IMG/VR virus record: IMGVR_UViG_3300025154_000241
Coordinates: 1 to 38,123 of that record
DNA: 38,123 nt
Strand: one strand, 5' to 3'
From: a virus
Shown piece after piece: positions 22,291-28,294 of this stretch. How positions within the stretch are numbered: the first letter of the stretch is position 1; each line of letters begins with the position of its first letter. The notes under the pieces are model-generated. The model had not been told where the DNA came from. It searched no databases and worked only from the letters and a program-made list of their open reading frames with translations. Made by a program: the position numbers and the translations under genes.

Positions 22291-23056
22291 GTTCGCTCAC
22301 CTTCTGCCCTGCCGGGCCGTCTAATATATCCCTCGATTTGGAGAAATCAGCGGTAATGTCGGCCCCCGTTTCGTCCGTTGTCGTAGCACCATACATGCCG
22401 GTACGGCTGTCTAACAGTATCTCAACGCCGTCTTGCCCTATTATCGCAATATCTCCGCTCTTAATGCCATCTAATAGCGCTTTGACATCATCGTATATGC
22501 TTCCCCCGGTCTTGCTCCCGCGCGTGCCAGCGTCAAGGGTCTGGAATATCAACATTGCCGCGTACATCGTGGCCAATTCGATTATAATATTAGGCACCGC
22601 CAATCTGTAAATTGACACCTTCGAAATCGCCGCTTCTTCCGCTAACCCGGTTGTGGTTAATGCTGTTAGCGTGTGAATCGATCCGAGCGTAAATTCAAGG
22701 CTGTTGCCGCCGTATGTTATCGTTTCCGATAATCCGGCAAGGTCGTCAAGCGTGCCCGTTAAAACGACCGTTCCGCTGCCCGTCGTGCCCGCCGATACCA
22801 ATACGCCCAATCTCCGGGCCGTTGCCGGGTTCGATGTTACGCTGCCAAACATATTACTTGCCGCCGTTGTAGCCGCCATTATCGGCGTAGTATCGTAAAC
22901 GGTAAAGCTCTGCCCCAGTGCCGCCTCGATTAAATGACACGCTCTGCGGATATGCTTCTCAAAATCGACGATGGCCCAATCGGTCGTAAGAAAATTATTC
23001 CCGGTGTATCCGGTTATATAATCATTAACTAAATTGCGTGTCGTATAAATTGCCAT
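22283..23056 (-). CDS. Head-tail connector (head completion) protein with inserted beta domain
   Basis: The 257-residue protein begins YTTRNLVNDYITGYTGNNFL and has helices (IVDFEKHIRRACHLIEAAL; IIIELATMYAAMLIFQTLDA) like gp6/gp15-type connectors. A Thr/Gly-rich segment (about 65-150, LVSAGTTGSGTVVLTGTLDD, then HTLTALTTTGLA) is inserted between the helices. It resembles the insert of the tail tube protein. The ATG overlaps the preceding TAA (TAATG). Assignment is from position and helix pattern. Confidence 0.7.
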   Translation of the reverse strand: MAIYTTRNLVNDYITGYTGNNFLTTDWAIVDFEKHIRRACHLIEAALGQSFTVYDTTPIMAATTAASNMFGSVTSNPATARRLGVLVSAGTTGSGTVVLTGTLDDLAGLSETITYGGNSLEFTLGSIHTLTALTTTGLAEEAAISKVSIYRLAVPNIIIELATMYAAMLIFQTLDAGTRGSKTGGSIYDDVKALLDGIKSGDIAIIGQDGVEILLDSRTGMYGATTTDETGADITADFSKSRDILDGPAGQKVSELD

Positions 23057-23196
23057 TACGCACTCAATTTAAGCGACATCCCCGTGAGCAGCTCAATCAT
23101 TTTCGTTGTCGGGCAAACGCCGCCCGCATCCTGCGCGGGCTTGCAGCTCTGTAATATGCACGGTCTCATGCTGTTGTAGGGACAGAGTGTTTCCAT
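23056..23196 (-). CDS. 46-residue Cys-containing miniprotein
   Basis: ATG 23196 has AGGAGG eight bases upstream and the stop overlaps the connector start (TAATG). The product contains LCPYNSMRPCILQSCKPAQD and GGVCP, giving four cysteines. It is one of two Cys-rich miniproteins in the section of the virion operon that carries Sec-signal genes. Function unknown. Confidence 0.65.
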   Translation of the reverse strand: METLCPYNSMRPCILQSCKPAQDAGGVCPTTKMIELLTGMSLKLSA

Positions 23197-23208
23197 TATT
23201 CGATCCTC

Positions 23209-25050
23209 CTATAGTTCATAAAACTCAATCGAAATTCCGTAAAAGGTCGGGTTCGTCCCGCTGTTTTCCAGGTGTATCCCGTAGTAATGATTCGCATCCA
23301 GCCTGACCCACGGCAGGGTTTCCTTCGCCCATGCATTTGCCTGTCCGACAATTTTCTGCGCCTTTACCGTGCCAAAGCTCGCGAACGCATCTTTGGTACG
23401 GAACACTGATAGAGGCAGAGTCGCGTTGCCGAAATCAGTACTGCACGGCGCGAAGGTATCTCCCGCTGAATCGTAGGTCGGGCTATCAGAGACTATCCAG
23501 CGCGAAGCTCCTGCGGATATAAGGGTGATCCTCGCCATGACCTCGCGCGCGCCCGTGATAAACGAGCACGCCCATGTGTCCGCCGCCTGAATCGGAATAT
23601 AAGTTATCGTATCGGCCAAAAACATTAGTCCCTGCTTACCAAACGATGTCTCCAGCGGCATCGTCAATATCGCATCGCTGTCGGAATTGATGTCGTCCAG
23701 ACCTACATTTCCTATTTTGTTTTCACCGGCGGGAAGCGGACTTAAGCCGATATCAACGGCGTAGGTATTGCCGGGGGTTTGTGCCGCCGATACATTCGGT
23801 ATGCCCATGATTTCAAAAAAACCGCTGTCGACTTTATCCACACTCGAAATATTATTAACCTGATCGATGTTAAAGGTATCGGGCATGTCTGGGAAATTGA
23901 CTATTTTCGCTTCCGTGCGGTATGTATCGGCGGCGTCCTGTTTCGCCAGTACCGGCGGGGTGTCGGTTATACTGGCTCCAAATGAAGACGGGAAATTACC
24001 GATGTCTAAGGTGTCGGGCATGTCGTCGAAATTAACCACCATAACATCCGTGTTCTCAATATTTACATCCATGGGGCCGGCAATGGTTATGGGACTGTCT
24101 ATCGTAACCGTGGGCATCGTGAGGATGTTAACATCCATTGTCCCGCTCTCGACGATAACATTACTGTCGCCGAGATTGGCGGTAATGGGCTCCGGTATAT
24201 TCACGGCGGAATCCTGCTGTATCACCGTAACCGGGTCGGGAATGTTTACTGCGGTATCAGAGAGGGTTGTTACAATCGGGGAATCAACCGTAACGGGCAC
24301 TGTGCCTATTATAACCACGCTGGTATCGTTCGGGATAGCGGACGGCTCGTATGCCAGCGATACCCGTTGAGTATATATTTTAAAAACGAGATCGATGACT
24401 CCGACGCCGGTAGTATACAACGCCCGATTTAAATAAGCTTCGCCTCGGGAATATTCCGAACCCGACACCTGTGAATTGCTCGCCAATATTCGAAACCCCG
24501 TGTCCGTGGTATCAGAATAAATGTTCATAAAATAACCGTGGTATGTAAATATCGGGAAGCCAAGCGGGATACTAAACCATGCCTCGGCGTTTAATGCCAG
24601 CGCGACATTAAATGATTTCGTAAATAACGGAGTGCTTGATTTTGTGTCCTCGAATATGGATAGATAATATGTACCGTTGATGATGTTCGTATTGCCGCTG
24701 TTCTTCGCATATATCCGCGCTTCGGTTAATAAATTATTTCCGCGCGTGGTCTGAAAGGTCTGCCCCACCTGATGCGTAGAATCTACCTGAGCGTATGTAT
24801 TCCATGTGCCGGTATCAACGGAATATTCGGTTAACTGTATTTCTCCATCGTTTAGTCTGCTTTTTTGTGATCCGTCAATATTAAGCGTGAACGGTAACCA
24901 CTTGCCGGATACCCCCTCAACATCGGTATCGGTGCGCCCATAAGTCGCCGTCTGATTGTAAAACGGCCTGGTATCGCCGTATAACGCCCACGCGCTATTA
25001 GGTATGGCAAGGCACAATGCCACAAACAATACGATTAATAGTTTTTTCAT
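23209..25050 (-). CDS. Large exported fibre-like protein with Sec signal peptide
   Basis: The 613-residue product starts MKKLLIVLFVALCLAIPNSA with the likely cleavage after AWA (residue 22). After an N-terminal beta domain (about 30-225), residues 230-400 hold imperfect short repeats around D-S-P-I/V and NI-P, such as VNIPDPVTV, VNIPEPITA and TVDSPIVTT, plus VNFDDMPDTLDI and VNFPDMPDTFNI. Such strand repeats are typical of shafts. The C-terminus (about 470-613) is a beta domain (WACSFITGAREVMARITLIS). AGGAG precedes the ATG. A Sec-exported fibre-like protein between capsid and connector genes is unexpected. Confidence 0.7.
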   Translation of the reverse strand: MKKLLIVLFVALCLAIPNSAWALYGDTRPFYNQTATYGRTDTDVEGVSGKWLPFTLNIDGSQKSRLNDGEIQLTEYSVDTGTWNTYAQVDSTHQVGQTFQTTRGNNLLTEARIYAKNSGNTNIINGTYYLSIFEDTKSSTPLFTKSFNVALALNAEAWFSIPLGFPIFTYHGYFMNIYSDTTDTGFRILASNSQVSGSEYSRGEAYLNRALYTTGVGVIDLVFKIYTQRVSLAYEPSAIPNDTSVVIIGTVPVTVDSPIVTTLSDTAVNIPDPVTVIQQDSAVNIPEPITANLGDSNVIVESGTMDVNILTMPTVTIDSPITIAGPMDVNIENTDVMVVNFDDMPDTLDIGNFPSSFGASITDTPPVLAKQDAADTYRTEAKIVNFPDMPDTFNIDQVNNISSVDKVDSGFFEIMGIPNVSAAQTPGNTYAVDIGLSPLPAGENKIGNVGLDDINSDSDAILTMPLETSFGKQGLMFLADTITYIPIQAADTWACSFITGAREVMARITLISAGASRWIVSDSPTYDSAGDTFAPCSTDFGNATLPLSVFRTKDAFASFGTVKAQKIVGQANAWAKETLPWVRLDANHYYGIHLENSGTNPTFYGISIEFYEL

Positions 25051-25054
25051 TTCA

Positions 25055-25234
25055 TTAACTCCTTACACATTTATTAAGTTCTATGGTTCCTGATATAATT
25101 TTGCATCCGAGATAATATTTACCTTCGCTCTTTGCCACTATCGCAAGTGGACATAAATCATTTAAACATTTATCAATGCTTACTCCGTCACATTTTACCG
25201 CTTCGGCTGTATTATTTTCTTTTTTATGTTTCAT
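25055..25234 (-). CDS. 59-residue Cys-containing protein
   Basis: Start placed at ATG 25234-25232, with AAAGGAG six bases upstream; the open frame runs further but would overlap the previous gene and the hairpin. The product has VKCDGVSIDKCLNDLCPLA and YYLGCKI and one more Cys near the end. It may bind a metal. It ends just before the exported fibre-like gene. Confidence 0.65.
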   Translation of the reverse strand: MKHKKENNTAEAVKCDGVSIDKCLNDLCPLAIVAKSEGKYYLGCKIISGTIELNKCVRS

Positions 25235-25260
25235 CGTTTCTCCTTTAATAAACGGGGTTG

Positions 25261-25288
25261 ACCGGGAGAGCGTCGACACTCTCCCGGT
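25261..25288 (-). terminator. Perfect 10-bp hairpin between capsid-side and exported-protein genes
   Basis: ACCGGGAGAG and CTCTCCCGGT are perfectly complementary around an 8-base loop. On the minus strand the stem is followed by CAACCCCGTTTATT, so there is no immediate U-run. It could reduce downstream transcription, protect the 3' end of the upstream mRNA, or act as a partial terminator. Confidence 0.5.
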
Positions 25289-25304
25289 TGGTTGCCCGTT
25301 AAAA

Positions 25305-25886
25305 TTATTTACCGTACTTGTTGGTCTGATAATCGTCAGATTTCCGATACCAAACAGCAACGGAATATGCGCAATCGGTAGCACCGGCAGCGGCGGAGTA
25401 ATAATCTCCTCCGGCAGCCTGAACGCCAAATATTAGCGCATCGCTGGCGGTCATCCTGAACCCGCCCTCTTTCAGGTCGGAAAAATCTATCTCCCGATAT
25501 ACGATCTGCGAGCTGTCGGCAGAATTACCAACGCTTGATCCCACCACAACGGGCCATGACATAACAACCTTAGCGCCACTGCCGTAGGTTGCCGCGCTGT
25601 CCGCTCCGCTCGTATGGGTATGCCCGTATTTAAGGCCGAAAAGAACGATCTCATAATTAGCGGTAGACTTACTCCATCCGTCAACTACTATCTTTTCGAT
25701 TATAAACGCATCCCCGTAGCTATTGGCTATAACAGCGTCACTGTCGGAAGCTGCTCTGTCAACCGTATCGGCTTCGGTTACTGCCTGCCATTCAAAACGC
25801 ACGGGAAGTATCTGGTCTGCCGATGCCATACCGCAAAACACAAAGAGGGATACAACAGCGAGTAAAGAGATAAATATTTTATTCAT
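25305..25886 (-). CDS. Sec-signal-bearing protein directly after the capsid gene
   Basis: The 193-residue product has a signal peptide (MNKIFISLLAVVSLFVFCGM, cleavage likely after ASA near residue 23). The mature part is Ser/Ala/Asp-rich (VTEADTVDRAASDSDAVIAN; KYGHTHTSGADSAATYGSG) and beta-rich, and it ends YSVAVWYRKSDDY. It could be a surface-exposed or decoration-like protein. AGGAGG lies nine bases before the ATG and 16 bases separate it from the capsid gene. No family is recognised. Confidence 0.7.
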   Translation of the reverse strand: MNKIFISLLAVVSLFVFCGMASADQILPVRFEWQAVTEADTVDRAASDSDAVIANSYGDAFIIEKIVVDGWSKSTANYEIVLFGLKYGHTHTSGADSAATYGSGAKVVMSWPVVVGSSVGNSADSSQIVYREIDFSDLKEGGFRMTASDALIFGVQAAGGDYYSAAAGATDCAYSVAVWYRKSDDYQTNKYGK

Positions 25887-25902
25887 TGTTTTTGTCCTCC
25901 TC

Positions 25903-26874
25903 TTAGTATTTCGCCGGGTCGATTATGTTGACAAGCAACTGACCCGCATCGGCGTTTGATATAACCTGCTTGTAATAAGCGCGGTACTTGTGGCTCCTTA
26001 CTTCTCCGTCCTCGGAATCGGTAACGCGTATATTCGCCCCTTCGCCCTTTTTAGCCCAGAAAAATCTTGAACCAAGACCGTAGCTTTCCGTTGAGCCAGG
26101 CTCTACATAAGCAAGCAGCATGTAGTTGCCCATAAGGTCGGCCATGGTCGAGGTCGTAGTCGTAATGGGTGATTTGGAATCATACGCACCTTTCGGGAGT
26201 ACTACTCTCATCCCCTTTAATTTAAGCGGGATGATAGTTCCCTCAATAAGTCCCTGCCCGTTCTGGTTTTTGGCAAGGTCTTTTATTTCGGAGTTGGCCT
26301 CCATAAAGGATTTTGAGCGCGGCCCAAAAACGCATATATTAGGCTCCATGCCTATTCTCTTCCTGACTTTCTCCGCTTCTACGGCGAGAATGTCGAGTAT
26401 GGAGACATTGACACCATCAAGATAAGGGAAATCATTGGCGGCACCACCCGTCACATAATTGGTTATGACCGATGTGCTGGTAACCTGCGCAAGTCCATAT
26501 TTCTCCTTATTAATCAGATACTGGAGCGTTAATTCGCGGACATGCCGCTCACTGGATTTCATAAGCCGATCGGCATCGTCTTCAATGTCCATGTCGATAG
26601 GGTCTGTTTCAACTCCGTGCTTGTCGAGAGTAAACGCCGTGCCCGTTCCCTTTTTCGTCCGAATCTGATTATATGCGGTTCCGGCCATTATATCGCCGTT
26701 GCCATATATTCTCTCGGAAACGCGGTCGAATTTCAGATACTTATCGGACAGATTGGGAACGCCAAAAGGAGGAAGAATCTGATCTATAATAAAATTCTCG
26801 GCCTTCTGCGTAATCTCAACAGCATAATTCTGGAGATATTGCTGAATGTGAACTAAATCTTTAGGTTGTGACAT
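25903..26874 (-). CDS. Major capsid protein (HK97 fold)
   Basis: The 323-residue protein has the layout of a major capsid protein: N-terminal helix, an E-loop-like region (MAGTAYNQIRTKKGTGTAFT), a spine helix (SSERHVRELTLQYLINKEKY), VNVSILDILAVEAEKVRKRI, CVFGPRSKSFMEANSEIKDL (the domain with a typical helix after a strand) and a C-terminal RAYYKQVISNADAG. The gene order protease/scaffold, decoration, capsid supports this. AGGAGG precedes the start. No long N-terminal delta domain is seen, consistent with a separate scaffold. Confidence 0.9.
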   Translation of the reverse strand: MSQPKDLVHIQQYLQNYAVEITQKAENFIIDQILPPFGVPNLSDKYLKFDRVSERIYGNGDIMAGTAYNQIRTKKGTGTAFTLDKHGVETDPIDMDIEDDADRLMKSSERHVRELTLQYLINKEKYGLAQVTSTSVITNYVTGGAANDFPYLDGVNVSILDILAVEAEKVRKRIGMEPNICVFGPRSKSFMEANSEIKDLAKNQNGQGLIEGTIIPLKLKGMRVVLPKGAYDSKSPITTTTSTMADLMGNYMLLAYVEPGSTESYGLGSRFFWAKKGEGANIRVTDSEDGEVRSHKYRAYYKQVISNADAGQLLVNIIDPAKY

Positions 26875-26890
26875 TGTTTATATCCTCCTT

Positions 26891-27301
26891 TTAGGATATG
26901 CAGGGCATAAGCATTACTCTTGCTTTCCCTGCGGCGGATGTGGTTTCGACATATATCCCGATTGAATAATCCCCTGCCGATCCGGTTCCGGCTCCGGCTT
27001 TTTTAGCCGTAGTGGAAGATCCCGCCAGTGTGTTTATCGTAACGGCTGCTGCGGTATTGACAAGTGCAATCGGCCCTGCTGAATAAAACTCATAATATTT
27101 ACCAGCATTTTCTCCCGCAGTAGCTGACCCGCCGTTTTCTTTGGCAAACCAAAACGCGCCGAGGTCAACCGTACCAGTCGAGGTGAGCGTTTCGCCTGTG
27201 GGGTCGGATGTATCAAGGATAAAAATATCATCCTCTAACATCGTTATAGTATCGGCCAGCTTCATTGATACAGTAGGCAGATACTTATAATTCGTGTTCA
27301 T
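26891..27301 (-). CDS. Capsid decoration-like protein
   Basis: The 136-residue product lies between scaffold and capsid genes, the usual place for decoration proteins. It is Gly/Ala/Thr-rich, with LADTITMLEDDIFILDTSDP near the start and YSIGIYVETTSAAGKARVML at the end, resembling the small beta-barrel decoration proteins (DUF2190 or gpD-like). AGGAG lies seven bases before the ATG. Assignment is from position and composition. Confidence 0.7.
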   Translation of the reverse strand: MNTNYKYLPTVSMKLADTITMLEDDIFILDTSDPTGETLTSTGTVDLGAFWFAKENGGSATAGENAGKYYEFYSAGPIALVNTAAAVTINTLAGSSTTAKKAGAGTGSAGDYSIGIYVETTSAAGKARVMLMPCIS

Positions 27302-27306
27302 GCTTT

Positions 27307-27852
27307 TTACTCCTTTTCGTTTTCGTTAGTTTTTCTTTCGATCTGCGATTCAGCAATCATTATCGGCCTTGTTAAATCGTTCAGCCCGTCGGCATCCAAT
27401 TTTTCAAGGTCGATATTTCTGTCTTTCGCAAGCTGGACAACGCGCGGGTCGCGCTTTGTATACTTGTCTTCCAGCTTTACTTCAACGGGTTTTTCAAGTC
27501 CGCCCTTTCCCTTTTCTTCTCCGAGATTGACAATCGGCTCAAACGCTGACAGCTTCGCGATAAGACCGTTAACCTTATCTTCAGGTAGTCCTTCGCAAAG
27601 GCTGATAAAACCTTCAACATCGGCAGGTTTCAGCTTGCCATCCTCGGAAAGTTTGGTAATCTTCGCCGCGTAGTCCTTCTTAAATTCAGCCGTCTTTAAC
27701 TCGGCTAATTTAAGATTTGCCGCTTCTGCATCGGCTTTCAGTTGGGTTATCTCTGTTTCTTTCAACTGGAGAGCCGTTGCGTTCGCTTCGGATAATTTTG
27801 TTATCTCGGCGGCGTGAGCATCGTTAATCTCTTTTAATTTCAGTTCGTCCAT
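27307..27852 (-). CDS. Nested scaffold protein from an internal start
   Basis: ATG 27852-27850 lies in frame inside the protease gene, with AGGAGG at 27866-27861 eight bases upstream. The product of 181 residues would start MDELKLKEINDAHAAEITKL and contain only the coiled-coil scaffold region. The strength of the ribosome site in the middle of a gene is good evidence for use. Confidence 0.75.
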   Translation of the reverse strand: MDELKLKEINDAHAAEITKLSEANATALQLKETEITQLKADAEAANLKLAELKTAEFKKDYAAKITKLSEDGKLKPADVEGFISLCEGLPEDKVNGLIAKLSAFEPIVNLGEEKGKGGLEKPVEVKLEDKYTKRDPRVVQLAKDRNIDLEKLDADGLNDLTRPIMIAESQIERKTNENEKE

Positions 27853-28293
27853 TTCGGTATCCTCCTCGTTAAGTTTTATTGACACATTCTCTTCGGTATC
27901 AGAAAAGTTATAAGACATCCCCTTTGCGGCGGGTGTCATTACGGAGCCAAAAGCAACGGCCTTTAACTGCGCAAAATTCTTGCTTAATACGGCTTCAATG
28001 CTCCGCTTGGGCATTGACTTAATCATATTCATAAACTCGCCTGTTTCGTCAAGGAATTTGGCCCATAACGACTTGCCCTCTTTTTTCAGTTCGCTTATCC
28101 ACGCCATGCCGGGCTTTTCGTCATTGTCATCTTTCGTATGCCCCGGAATTGCAGGTATCATATAATCAGGGTCACCCTTATGTTCGCTGTAATGTTCGAG
28201 CATTAACTCGAGATGTTTCTCCGTTATTTCGCCCTGCGGATATTTCGCCGCGCGCGTTATCTCAATCCAGTCGGTCTGTTTATTCTCTGGCAT
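27307..28293 (-). CDS. Prohead protease with C-terminal scaffold (Mu I-like)
   Basis: The 328-residue protein begins with a protease domain (1-125). PAIPGHTKDDNDEKPGMAWI (residues 48-67) has the candidate catalytic His52, and MPKRSIEAVLS (94-104) has the candidate Ser98. The rest is a long coiled coil (MDELKLKEINDAHAAEITKL to about 215) and an acidic/basic tail, which fits a scaffold. An internal ATG with a strong AGGAGG would give a scaffold-only product in the same frame, as in Mu I/Z and lambda C/Nu3. It ends six bases before the decoration gene. Confidence 0.85.
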   Translation of the reverse strand: MPENKQTDWIEITRAAKYPQGEITEKHLELMLEHYSEHKGDPDYMIPAIPGHTKDDNDEKPGMAWISELKKEGKSLWAKFLDETGEFMNMIKSMPKRSIEAVLSKNFAQLKAVAFGSVMTPAAKGMSYNFSDTEENVSIKLNEEDTEMDELKLKEINDAHAAEITKLSEANATALQLKETEITQLKADAEAANLKLAELKTAEFKKDYAAKITKLSEDGKLKPADVEGFISLCEGLPEDKVNGLIAKLSAFEPIVNLGEEKGKGGLEKPVEVKLEDKYTKRDPRVVQLAKDRNIDLEKLDADGLNDLTRPIMIAESQIERKTNENEKE

Positions 28294-28294
28294 A

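Noticed and set aside
23867-24370. Plus-strand open frame of 167 codons
   Set aside because: It is the antisense of the repeat-rich region of the exported fibre-like gene; repeated low-complexity coding sequence keeps the opposite frame open. No ribosome site or neighbour supports it.
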